Below, piece by piece: positions 8,873-17,883 of a stretch of 29,164 nucleotides of DNA. The translations under genes were made by a program, and so were the position numbers. Each line of letters starts with the position of its first letter. The first letter of the stretch is position 1. The notes below the pieces were generated by a model. It saw only the letters and a list, made by a program, of their open reading frames with translations. It did no database searches and was not told the DNA's origin. The stretch is from Chara braunii (Eukaryota > Streptophyta > Charophyceae > Charales > Characeae). Where the stretch lies: the NCBI GenBank assembly GCA_003427395.1, contig BFEA01000442.1:430709-459872 (forward strand), given 5' to 3'.

Positions 8873-9208
8873 ATGACTACTCCGCCTGCCTTCACAACCC
8901 CTTCTTCTCCTACTAATTCTGCCCCGCTTACTTCCTCAGCTTTTTTTGCCACCCTCCCCGATAAATTCTTTTATTTTTGCACGTGCATTGCACGGGTTTA
9001 TGGGGTCGATTGTCATCCCTTCGAAACTGGGTTTCTCGATTGGGTAGAACGTGCCACGTGTGTCAATCGTGCGCATGGGGCCTGTGTACGATATCGAACG
9101 AATAGCAAGGAATGGAAGTGCCCCCTATGTAGAACGAACAAGCTCTCCACGGAGGTTCGATTCGAGGCTGCCCGTACGGACGGCCCTGAATACGACGAAA
9201 CATACTGA
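8873..9208 (+). CDS. PHD-like Cys/His module between RNase H and integrase
   Basis: This segment is in the same frame as the reverse transcriptase and integrase. Counting from the ATG at 8873 it is 111 residues: a Ser/Thr/Pro-rich start, then Cys36, Cys38, Cys47, Cys63, His68, Cys71, Cys83 and Cys86. That is a C4-H-C3 ligand order with CX4HX2C and W-x-C-P-x-C, as in PHD fingers, although the Cys47-Cys63 spacing is longer than usual. A stop (8810-8812) precedes it and another (9206-9208) ends it; both interrupt a frame that otherwise runs on. PHD fingers bind histone tails, so a targeting role like that of chromodomains is possible, but this is inference. It may instead be an unrelated zinc-binding extension of the integrase. 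Confidence 0.5.
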   Translation: MTTPPAFTTPSSPTNSAPLTSSAFFATLPDKFFYFCTCIARVYGVDCHPFETGFLDWVERATCVNRAHGACVRYRTNSKEWKCPLCRTNKLSTEVRFEAARTDGPEYDETY

Positions 9209-10540
9209 CGAGCGGAGGTCTGGACTGATAAAATTTTATTGGCGAAATTAGCGGGGCTATCATTGGGTCACCTCACCAAACACGACGGGCGTAGGGCAAC
9301 CGAGAGATCTCGGGGTTATCGATGGATCAACGGTCATTTGGAAAAAAGTAAAACTGACAGATTGGGTTCGTGGTTGACGGTTCCTCATCCATTCCAGAGA
9401 TATGATTGGATCCGATCTGCTCACGAGGAACAGGCCGCTCATTTCGCGATACGAGTCACGAAGGCAACTGTAGAACAGAACCGATGGTTCTGGTCCAATA
9501 AACGAGATGATGTAAAATACATTGTCATTAATTGTCTGGTCTGTGCCGCTGATCGCGCCCCCATACGAGGACCAAACACGATCGTACCAACGGAAGTAGA
9601 GCGTCCTTTCCAGCGAGTCAGTATGGACACGACCGATATTGGCGTGCCACCTGGCCGAAACCACTGTGAATATTCTATTTTATTAGTATTAATTGACCAC
9701 TTTTCCAAATATATCGAAGTCTATCCCTGTAAGACCCGAAAGGCCATAGAAATAGCCACGTACATGGAACGGTTCCTCTATACCCATCTAGATACGGAAG
9801 AAATTTTAACCGACAATGGATCTGAATTTAAAGGTGAGGTAGAAGAACTACTTGCGTGAAGGGGCGTCACGCTCCGACATACGGCACCCCACGTGTCCCA
9901 GTCGAACGGGTTGGCCGAGAATGCCAACCGTATGATTAAAACCGCCCTTCGCAGGAACTTAGCGGCACACGACACGCGTCCTTGGCTCGAAATCGTATAG
10001 CAGATCGTCGGGATCCACCGGGCCACCCCTCACGAGTCTACGGGGTTCACCCCCTTTCAGCTTCGAACTAATAGCCTCCCCTGTGTCGATTACCGGGGTA
10101 ACTCAGAAATTGTCGAAGCAGGGGGTAGAGACACGCGTGTGGCCCTCAAAGCCAAGGCCAAGAGGTACGCCGACTTAATGGAACGGGCCGTTCCGAAGCT
10201 AGCCCGGAAAAGGCAAAGGATGACCGAACTGGCCCACGGTAGACAAATCCGTAGCTATGAGGCTCGGAACGGGAATGTTGGGCCCCAATACCAATATAAA
10301 TTGGGGGACCTAGTGCAGGTACGTAAATGTGCACGCGACCGGAAACTCGCTCCTAAATTCTCAGGTTGTTTTCGCGTTGTCGAGCTCGGACCCAACGCCG
10401 CTAACACGGTGCGCATTGCGCCTGAGGCTAGCGCCAGTCATAGTTCCGTCCCCATCGTCCGACATACCTCCTACCTCCGTCTCCTTCCGATCTTCCTCCC
10501 TCTTCTCCTTCGGAAAGCGAGGGAAACAACGACGATCTAA
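9209..10540 (+). pseudogene. Gypsy integrase, two internal stops
   Basis: The frame resumes after the 9206-9208 stop. An HHCC zinc-binding region is present (SAHEEQAAHF near 9418, then CLVC at about 9535). The catalytic core shows the three acids: SMDTTDIG near 9620, ILTDNGSEF near 9808, and SQSNGLAENANR near 9900. TGA at 9857-9859 cuts between the second and third acids, and TAG at 9998-10000 follows the core. The C-terminal part (KLGDLVQVRK, then KLAPKFSGCFRVVELG) is a GPY/F-like DNA-binding module. No chromodomain follows; the frame ends in a hydrophobic, Leu-rich tail at 10540. The enzyme would insert the cDNA into the host genome, but this copy is inactive as it stands. Confidence 0.88.
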
Positions 10541-10595
10541 CCCTCTGTCCTCTTTCTCCCTCCTCCTGTCCCTCGTACTCCTCTCCGACCTTGCC

Positions 10596-11078
10596 ATGAG
10601 TTTTATCACGGAGCGGGTTCTTGACTTACAGCTGCGGCAGCCACGTGGCTACATCTCATAAATTCGGCAAGTTTGTCACCCTTGGCTCAATACGGACCTC
10701 CTCCGGTTGATGTGATTCTTCTGCGACGAAGGTATCAATGCCGCCGCTGCGTTTCGGATAGAAGGAAGCCCTCATGTGATAGTGTTCGCAGAGGTTACTG
10801 CAGTTCATCGGCGAGCGGGTCCCAGAACGAGCCACGTCACCACAACGGCGGGATCCACCGGTGACATCAGCTCGGTCAACCCGCAGAGGCATACCGAGAT
10901 CTTGGCCTCGCTGCGCGAGTGGACGGAGCAAGTCTCCAACGTGTGGCAGCACGTCCTCGCTCGAGAAGGATATAACATCATTCCGATCTCTGCATCGGAC
11001 CTTGACGGCATTCGCCGAGCACCACGCGAGCAGCCAGTTGTGATTCCAACCCTTGTTCTCTTCCCCCATCCCCAATAA
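10596..11078 (+). pseudogene. Accessory frame downstream of pol, unknown, two stops
   Basis: The ATG at 10596 begins MSFITERVLDLQL, and the frame meets TAA at 10659 and TGA about 55 bases later. It then stays open to 11078. The last part looks like real protein (HTEILASLREWTEQVSNVWQHVLAREGYNI). I do not recognise a family. It lies 55 bases after the integrase frame, on the same strand, and is probably an extra gene of the element. The stops match the decay seen in pol. Confidence 0.4.
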
Positions 11079-11218
11079 ACCACGCCAATCTTCTCGCTCC
11101 TCTCTCTATCTTTGGTCTTCCCTCTCTCCCCACCTTCTGGCAATCCGATCTTCACCCTTCTCTCTCCTTCTCGTTCGAACCCCTTTCGGTCCCTCTTATC
11201 AATCCTGGACATTGGCGG

Positions 11219-12268
11219 TTGTGGCGCGAGACTTTTGAGGAATTGTCTTTCTGCCTGGCCCGAGTACAAGTGAAGTGGACGAGCATTGTCGAGCACCCCA
11301 CGTGGATCGAGAGTCCGGAGCTGCTAATCATACAGGGTTGGAGGACTAACGTGGAAGGAGATCTTATCGGATTCCTCTTTCGATCGGTACAATCGGGTCG
11401 CCGTCAGTTAATTGCACAGGAGCTCCTCGCACCGATCGTACAATTGGCGGACGATCTCTCGCCCGACATCTACTTTCAAAGTGACGATAGTCCTGCTCCG
11501 TACATTTTCGAGCGATCCTTGGACCCGTACCTTCAGTGGACTTCGTGCTTGGAGGAACCGAGGGACGAGGATACGCTACCATCGCGGCAGGAGTATTTGA
11601 AGTTGTACGAGATCATCCCTTACGCCTTCTACCAGAGGGCAGGAGAAGTGGTGATCGACGACGACGACAACGAAGAAGAAGACAATGACGAGAAAACATC
11701 GGAGGAGGGAAGCCATAGTGAACATAGCAAGGGCGAGTTGAGTGAGGAGGAAGAGAAAGAAGAAGGAATCAGATCCGAGTGGGAAGCCCCGCCGGCGGAA
11801 GCGACGCGTACGGAAACGGAAGCGGAAGATCCGGAAGCGGCGCGAAAGCGCGAAGAGATTGCCTCCGGAAAGCGCCAGCTGGAGTCCGCTAGCGAAGCCA
11901 GCCTGCGCATTGGTAGCAATCCGACCACGGAGCCAGAGCCGCCGAGGCCCGAAGATGGCGGCCCTGCAGCCGCCACCTCAAGTACTCCAGCCCCACCCGT
12001 CCCCCAGTTCGCTCACGTACCAATGCGGGCAATAGGCCTTCATCCTCGGACGCTGTCCCGACGGCCCCTTGATTTCCTCACCCTCGAACAGATCCATACC
12101 CCCGCCACCTTCCCTTCCCATCCTTTCCATCCCCATCTCTTCCGTGACTTCTACTCTACACGTTTACTCGCCACCGTCCACCCCTACGCCTCCCTTCGGT
12201 TCGCTGCTCCACATTCTGCTGGCATCTCCTGCTGTTCAGCGCTGCATGGGAGCAAAGCAACGTCGTAG
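11219..12268 (+). CDS. Accessory protein of unknown function with acidic stretch
   Basis: The frame is open on both sides of a nominal TTG start, and no good ATG is visible, so the real start is uncertain. It may be joined by splicing across the pyrimidine-rich 11050-11200. The first 130 residues are rich in Trp, Phe and Leu and look folded (HWRLWRETFEELSFCL, then DPYLQWTSCLEEPRDED). A very acidic Asp/Glu/Ser stretch follows at about 11656-11830, then a Lys/Arg/Glu segment and a Pro-rich tail. The last 60 or so residues are probably out of frame, because protein-like sequence reappears in another frame from 12148. Acidic tails of this kind are often unstructured. The position suggests a third gene of the gypsy element, but a captured host gene cannot be excluded. 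Confidence 0.42.
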   Translation: MWRETFEELSFCLARVQVKWTSIVEHPTWIESPELLIIQGWRTNVEGDLIGFLFRSVQSGRRQLIAQELLAPIVQLADDLSPDIYFQSDDSPAPYIFERSLDPYLQWTSCLEEPRDEDTLPSRQEYLKLYEIIPYAFYQRAGEVVIDDDDNEEEDNDEKTSEEGSHSEHSKGELSEEEEKEEGIRSEWEAPPAEATRTETEAEDPEAARKREEIASGKRQLESASEASLRIGSNPTTEPEPPRPEDGGPAAATSSTPAPPVPQFAHVPMRAIGLHPRTLSRRPLDFLTLEQIHTPATFPSHPFHPHLFRDFYSTRLLATVHPYASLRFAAPHSAGISCCSALHGSKATS

Positions 12269-12500
12269 AAGTCTACTGCGTTGCCACGGGGACGATCCCC
12301 GCCTGTCGCCACTTCGAGAACTTTCGAGCGACACTTTTCCGCACCCTCTCCTCCTTCTATCGCGATTACCTCGCTTCCCTCCCCCACACTGGCGATAACT
12401 TCCCCCGCTTCCATCGAATCATCCGATACGAGGAGCTCCCAGTGACGATGGAAGGGATGAATCGCTTCCTACCCCCACTCCCTCCCCGTCATCCCCGCGA
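12148..12500 (+). CDS. Continuation of accessory frame, cut by the N gap
   Basis: This frame is open from 12148 into the gap at 12501. From about 12241 it reads as plausible protein (AAWEQSNVVEVYCVATGT, then FRTLSSFYRDYLASLPHT, then RFHRIIRYEELPVTMEGMN). It is offset from the 11219 frame, so one frameshift near 12100-12240 could join the two. No family is recognised. Confidence 0.35.
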
Positions 12501-12690
12501 NNNNNNNNNNNNNNNNNNNNNNNNNNNNNNNNNNNNNNNNNNNNNNNNNNNNNNNNNNNNNNNNNNNNNNNNNNNNNNNNNNNNNNNNNNNNNNNNNNNN
12601 NNNNNNNNNNNNNNNNNNNNNNNNNNNNNNNNNNNNNNNNNNNNNNNNNNNNNNNNNNNNNNNNNNNNNNNNNNNNNNNNNNNNNNNNNN
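12501..12690. other. Assembly gap of 190 N
   Basis: An uninterrupted run of N. Sequence on the left ends in a coding-like frame, and sequence on the right starts with ten C bases. The length may be an estimate. Long frames that span the gap are not real evidence of coding. Confidence 0.99.
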
Positions 12691-12692
12691 CC

Positions 12693-13280
12693 CCCCCCCC
12701 TCTCCCTTCATCGGCCCGAATCAGTAAGCTTCGTGAAGATCATGCCATCGACGATGACGTCAACCTACGCACTGATTCGACGGACTGCAACGAGCAGGGA
12801 TGCAGAGCACACGGAGATCGGGTGGACCATGATGGCGTCACCTGGACGATCTCCACGAGGCAGAGGATTGCATATGACAAGGCTGCAGAGATTTTGCCAC
12901 GGATGTTGTCGCCATCTCATCCGCGACTCAAGTCCTGTTCTGTTGATACATTTGGTTCCTCATGCATCACTCTGTTCTCCTCTCTTCTTTTTTGCCATGA
13001 CATGCAATCAGGAGATCGCATAATTTTGGAACCCCCTGCGCGTCACATATGTGACGAACCACTTCACGAACCCGAGCTATCTTTCGTACCCTTTCTTTTT
13101 CTTATATCCTACCAACCCCAGAAAAAAAACCGTTTTGATTTCTTGCTTTCAGGTGCTGCATTTTTCTTTTTTTTTAGAGCTTTTTCGACTGCTGAGTTCT
13201 GTTTTTCCTTTTGCAAAGTCAGGAAATACATGGGATTTTGCGCGCGCCTTAGCGAGCGCGCTGGGAATTGGGCTCGGTAG
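12693..13280 (+). CDS. Open frame after the gap, doubtful
   Basis: The frame is open from the gap. The part at about 12717-12920 has a balanced composition (KLREDHAIDDDVNLRTDS, then CRAHGDRVDHDGVTWTISTR) and may be the end of the accessory protein. Beyond about 12940 it becomes Phe/Leu-rich and looks like non-coding T-rich DNA. No family is recognised. Confidence 0.22.
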   Translation, partial: PPPLPSSARISKLREDHAIDDDVNLRTDSTDCNEQGCRAHGDRVDHDGVTWTISTRQRIAYDKAAEILPRMLSPSHPRLKSCSVDTFGSSCITLFSSLLFCHDMQSGDRIILEPPARHICDEPLHEPELSFVPFLFLISYQPQKKNRFDFLLSGAAFFFFFRAFSTAEFCFSFCKVRKYMGFCARLSERAGNWAR

Positions 13281-13770
13281 TTGGGAACTCCGGGATAAGC
13301 GGAACTTCGACGTGTCCTTTTGGGGTGTGTAAATGTTCTTGGGCGCGTCGGGGAAAACTTTCGGAATTTCATCCGGACACGAATAGGCGTAGGATTTTCT
13401 CTTCTCGCGTCGCTTTTTCACGCGCGGATATGGTGATTTTAATTTTGAATTAGGAGCTAGCTGTCACTGTTTCGGTGCCTTTTTTTTTTTTTTTTTTTTT
13501 TGACGGTGCCGTGCATGCAAAAGCTTCCTCCTCTCTGTCCCCCGCATCGTCCCCTCCCGCGCTCCCTTTCCTTCTCCCTCCTCTTTCTCTCTTCCCGTAA
13601 CCATTTTTCTTTCTCCCTCTCTCTCTCCCGCCTTGCTTTCACGCGCCCATTTCCCTTTCCTGATTGTCTGAATCTTGGACCCGTCTTGCGCCACCTCTCG
13701 CGCCTTTTCTCTTCTCACCCTCTGAGTCTGGCGAACGATGCCCGGTCGATCCCCCCACAACTCCCGCTCA
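13281..13770. other. Non-coding, T-rich then C/T-rich
   Basis: No credible protein or RNA gene is seen. It holds a T tract with flanking 7-base repeats (13473-13510), then a pyrimidine-rich run at about 13525-13660. It could be 3' untranslated sequence or LTR of the gypsy element, but no LTR ends were identified. Confidence 0.4.
13473..13510. repeat. T22 tract between CGGTGCC direct repeats
   Basis: CGGTGCC occurs at 13473-13479 and again at 13504-13510, with 22 T and GA between. The layout resembles a tail-only insertion with a target-site duplication, but 7 bases is short. Confidence 0.45.
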
Positions 13771-13964
13771 CCAATCAGGCATGTGGATCGATAGGACCTT
13801 CCTATCGTGCGACGAATCTGATTGGTTGAACCTTGAGTTCCGAAGGATCAACATGGCGTTAGTAAAGCACTCTTCTCAAAGTCTTCTCCTCTTACTTCTC
13901 CTCTTACACCTCAACTTTCATGTCGCCTTCCCACCCTTCTATCTCCCCTGTCGCAACTATAAAA
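13771..13964 (+). promoter_or_regulatory. CCAAT/hairpin/TATA promoter-like block
   Basis: TATAAAA lies at 13958-13964. Upstream, CCAATCAG (13771-13778) and its exact reverse complement CTGATTGG (13818-13825) flank a perfect 8-bp hairpin, CGATAGGA-CCT-TCCTATCG (13789-13807). CCAAT boxes about 130-190 bases upstream of a TATA box are a normal Pol II arrangement. It may be an LTR promoter or that of an unseen transcript; no coding start follows nearby. Confidence 0.4.
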
Positions 13965-14372
13965 CCCGCAAGCGCGTCCGCAAATCTCTCTTACGTTCTC
14001 GACTCCTAAGCCAGCTTCCGGGAAGCAGTGGCTAGGCAGAGTGTGTTTATGCGAGTTGGAAAGTCCTGTCGGGCTGACGATAGGCTGGCCGGTTGCGCGC
14101 TTGATCGCCACGACGGACTGTGGGATCCAGGCGAACCGTATCGAGCTTACGACAGCGGGGTGACGATCGGAGTGGTGGGAGTTAGCATGCGACGGCCGGG
14201 ATCGTCGGTGCGGGTATGAGGTTCGATGATTGGAGTAGAGTGAGTGATTGGTCTGGGGCCATATTGGAATTAACGGCGAATGCGCCTTTGTTGTTGCGGA
14301 TCTTTACCTTGGGCGTGAGTGCATGGTGGTCATGTCGAATGTCACTCTCCCAGACCTGGTCATCACCCATCT
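13965..14372 (+). other. Non-coding, possible transcript leader
   Basis: This lies just downstream of the TATA-like box. The short frames found here are not convincing. No repeat stands out before the CT microsatellite. Confidence 0.35.
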
Positions 14373-14522
<150 letters not shown>

Positions 14523-15091
14523 TCTCTTTTCTCTACTGTTGAATAGTGATGTGTCTCGATTGATTATCTCTTGCTTTCTCTCCTAAGTAGGAGCAAATCG
14601 GTGCGCTTCCCTTGCGTAAAAGAACTTCTTCCATTAGTTTCTTGGGTAATCCTCCTACGCAAGGACCCCGCCTTCTTGTCTTATGAACAGTGGATGCGTG
14701 TGTACTGTGCAATGGGACCCATCGTTTTTGGTGTATGTCTCATTTTCGCACCTTCCACAGTGAATGCATGTATGGAACATGTGACTCTTTTGTTGATTAG
14801 ACGATTATCGTCAGGATTTTGTTCGAGAATGCACGAGTGCTTAGATTTATAGCTCTGTTTGTGTTGCGCATGCCATCTGCCTTATGTTGCACGACATCAG
14901 CAGCCGAGCCACGAGGCGGCCCTGAGAAACAAGGCGCCCAGGGACCTACATTGTGTTGAACTAATCGGACCCGTAGCCATATGCGTGATCAAGCTGATTT
15001 GTGTTTGCTCTCTCTCTCTTGTGTCAAAAAGATTGATCGGGGGACGCGCGAATCGCTTTTGTTCTTAATGGCGTCTCATGATATTTTGTGA
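14523..15091. other. Non-coding; one 9-bp-arm inverted repeat
   Basis: CCTTGCGTA at 14610-14618 is the reverse complement of TACGCAAGG at 14656-14664, with 37 bases between. Nothing else is recognisable, and the short frames look accidental. Confidence 0.4.
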
Positions 15092-15538
15092 TTGATTGAC
15101 ATGTGGACTGACAAGTACCCTTCGATTGGGCGCCAGCCTCCTGTATCTCCCATCCCAACGCGACATTTTCCTTACAGTGAGGAAAGGACCCGTGTATGTA
15201 AGTGGGACGTACGAGAAGCCGTTGCACAAATCGGCGGGCAGTATTACTTCCCTCCGGCCAACCGCTGTTCTGGGTTTGTAGAAGCCGGGTTTGTTATTAT
15301 TGGTACGCACTTCCCACCTTACTCGGTATTGTTGCCATTTAACGAGTTGATTGTCATTCCGTGGATGGCAGTAGAACCGCACTGGCCGCGCACTCTGTGC
15401 ACCGAATGTCAGCGTTTTGAGCGCTACGAGTCCAGGGGTTTTCACTACCATGTGCGGAGCGAAGACGAGCATAAAGAAAGAGCCACACGACTGAGACCCT
15501 CCACGTCATACTCAGAACTAACCAGCGAACCACGATGA
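15092..15538 (+). CDS. Unassigned open frame of 148 codons
   Basis: The nominal start is not ATG (TTG), and the frame ends at TGA 15536-15538. Its middle reads like protein (KWDVREAVAQIGGQYYF, then FVEAGFVIIGTHFPPYSVLL, then CTECQRF). The opposite strand is open over nearly the same bases, so open length alone proves little. No family, signal peptide or membrane segment is recognised. It may be a piece of a decayed transposon gene. Confidence 0.2.
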   Translation: MIDMWTDKYPSIGRQPPVSPIPTRHFPYSEERTRVCKWDVREAVAQIGGQYYFPPANRCSGFVEAGFVIIGTHFPPYSVLLPFNELIVIPWMAVEPHWPRTLCTECQRFERYESRGFHYHVRSEDEHKERATRLRPSTSYSELTSEPR

Positions 15539-16042
15539 GATTTGATACGAAAACGGGACACGCGAAGCGTGCCTAAGCCCTTCTGTTCTAAACGACAGGT
15601 TGTAGCCCGGTGGGAGGCACAACAATACTTTTTGGATTGAATTTGGATCTTTCCCTCTCTTCCCGCTTTACCGCGCGCGTATTTTGTGACGAGCGAAAAC
15701 GATCGACTTGCTCCATCGGACCAACACGGGGGATTTCAGTTTTGTCTGTGTCCCCACACTCAATTTCCAAAAATCCTTGGCACACCCCATCTTGCTGTTT
15801 TTCTGGGCCTCTTTCCGTATGACTAACACTCCGAACGGAAGACAGCACAGGGCGTGAGGTTGCACGTCACAAACGCGTGTATCCTCTCGACAATATGGTA
15901 CATCGTATTGTTTAGAGAGGTATCTAACACGTCGGCACAGTTGATTCGCCAACTGTTGCCAAGATACATTTAGAAAGGGGATTCATAATTACCTTCATGC
16001 ATATCCAAACTGGCTTGGTGAAAAATCACGGAAAAGAAATGT
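15539..16042. other. Non-coding; origin of the sequence repeated at the window's right end
   Basis: No gene is seen. Bases 15840-15874 recur at 29130-29164 directly after a transposase adapter. The 5' truncation point of the plus-strand LINE lies near 16030. Confidence 0.5.
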
Positions 16043-17677
16043 AACGGGGGGTTAGTAGCGATTCACCCAACTAGTCAAAATAGAGCCCTCCTATCTAAAT
16101 GGCCTGCTAGATTCCTCACGGCACACCAAACCACTCCGCGGGTACGTCTAGCCCTAGCCATCTTAGCAGCTGATTGGAATTTCACAGACGAAGAAGCCGT
16201 ATGGGACTGCATGCTCCTTCACCCCTTACTCAGACACACAAAGTCACCAACTTCAAGTTGGGGCCCGATTCTTAAAGCCTGGTCCAAGCTATCTCCTTCA
16301 TACATCAGGGAACTGTCCTCAACTGAAGAAGTACTAACAACGTGCCTGTATGAAAACCCAACAATCAGAAGCGGGACGGGCAGAGTCTTCGAAATCTTCG
16401 CACTGCCAGGGAACTTCGCTAGAAAATTACTACAACGAGGGATCTGACGCATTGAACACTTGTGGGACAAAAAGCACAAACGTTGGAAAGCTCTTGAGGA
16501 AATTAGACCGCAGCTTAGGGGCTTAAAGAATATCCAGATCCATAGAGAACCCATAATAGGAGTTGTCCCGGTGTCCTGGCTGCAATACCTGAGGGAAGAG
16601 GACGACGACTGGCTGGAGGATTCATGGTGGACGGACTCGGTACATCATGGATCCGTCATTCATGTCTTGGAAAATAAGGCTGACAGTACGTTCCTGGCAG
16701 AACTCTGGGATGCTCAGGGTGAACAACTTTAGACACAACGTGACTCTTTGAGTGTGACAAAAGATAGATTGGGAAGACCCGTTCAACTACAACCTTCAGT
16801 TTCCTCTACAGGTCTACAGCAGTCGAGGTTCAGCAGGAAGGCCACCCTCCTAGGGGGAGGACGTCTTGACTCCACTCGCGTGGGATGGATCAGAACTGCA
16901 GAGATGGCGGAAACCAAAATGATATCAGTAGAAAATTACAAACCAAAAGTAAGATACATACTGCAACCCAAATCCTCAACGCTAACTGCTCAATCCTGGC
17001 TCTCCTGGAACAAGAAATCCCCGACCATGAGTTTTGACACTTTTGTCTCTACTTGGTTTCCTCTCTATTGTCAGATGATTCGAGGTATAACAGAAGTCAG
17101 AATGGCAGGACTGCAATGGCTGCACATGCACTCCTGCGTACCTACAGCCGAATGGTGCTCAGAGAAGGGAATGCAGATCAACATACTCTGCGATCAATGC
17201 CCTTACCCAGGAGTGGAATCTCCGGCGCACCTTTGGTGGGAATGCGTGGTGGTACGCAGATTCTGGGAATGGGTTCAAGACTTGTGGAGAAGGGCATATG
17301 GAGATTCCAACATATGGAACCAGCATTTTGTACTCACAGGAGATACAACCATTGTGACAGGGAAGGACATAGCACTCAAATTCCGCGTCATTGCCTTCTG
17401 GCTGTTATGGCTGGCAAGGAGAGATAGGCGCTTCAGAGGGATGAGCACATCTCAACCAGTTTTGAGGAACAACTTCAGATATTCTGTGCGAACACTGATT
17501 CTGGCAGAATATAGGAAGTTCAATCAGAGGCAAGCAATGACTGACTACACTCCTCCAAGACAGATAAGGAAGTGGGAGTACCGGTTTCAATGGGCAGGAA
17601 GAACCCCAACAAGCAAGGTGTTCATGCCTCGTCTTTTAGGGGAAGAGGGACCTGCCACTGTGGAACTAAGGCATTAG
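16043..17677 (+). pseudogene. LINE ORF2 C-terminus, two stops, 5'-truncated
   Basis: One frame runs through with TGA at 16445-16447 and TAG at 16730-16732. It opens with GGLVAIHPTSQNRALLSKW, the region just after the reverse transcriptase of plant L1-type LINEs. It ends with a zf-RVT zinc-binding module: LCDQCPYPGVESPAHLWWEC, followed by RFWEWVQDLW. The upstream endonuclease and reverse transcriptase domains are absent, as expected of 5' truncation during insertion. A 3' untranslated region with the shared hairpin follows. The minus-strand LINE to the right encodes a related protein but in the opposite orientation. Confidence 0.8.
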
Positions 17678-17883
17678 TTGAGAAGTCCAGTCCTCTCGGA
17701 AGAACAAGGATGCAAGACCTGTTTTCCAGCAATGGAGTCAATAGACTGTTAAACAGGGTAGTTTCTGTTCTGTAAACAGGCAGTACTCTCTTTAATAGGC
17801 AAAGATTGCTAGAATTTGCTAGTACCTCTAGAACTGCTCTTTCTGAAAGGACGCTGGACCTGGTTTTCAGCCTGCATTCAACC
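17678..17883 (+). mobile_element. 3' untranslated region of the plus-strand LINE
   Basis: This lies between the ORF2 stop and the T tract of the next element. It contains two copies of the LINE tail motif: a weak one at 17708-17730 and a better one at 17849-17871. No poly(A) of its own is seen; the sequence stops where the tail of the minus-strand LINE begins, so the end is missing or interrupted. Confidence 0.6.
17853..17871 (+). other. LINE 3' hairpin, copy 2
   Basis: Stem GCTGGA with TTCAGC (one G-U wobble) around the 7-base loop CCTGGTT. The change keeps the pairing possible. Confidence 0.55.

Larger units (their letters stand above)
4402..10540 (+). mobile_element. Degenerate Ty3/gypsy retrotransposon without chromodomain
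   Basis: The order gag (zinc knuckle), protease, reverse transcriptase, RNase H, integrase is the Ty3/gypsy (Metaviridae-type) order. The 5' part is rearranged: gag's N-terminal half (4402-4944) lies on the opposite strand. No 5' LTR or primer-binding site can be seen, since 28S-like sequence lies immediately to the left. The main pol frame holds four stops (8810, 9206, 9857, 9998), and gag and protease are separated by one stop (5869). Accessory frames after 10540 may belong to the same element. Confidence 0.85.

Noticed and set aside
12442-13023. A 193-codon frame crossing the N gap.
   Set aside because: About 64 codons are N, and the frame on the right of the gap cannot be linked to that on the left.
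15065-15472. Minus-strand frame of 135 codons opposite the 15092-15538 frame.
   Set aside because: No recognisable domain or start context; the two strands cannot be told apart by eye and both may be accidental.
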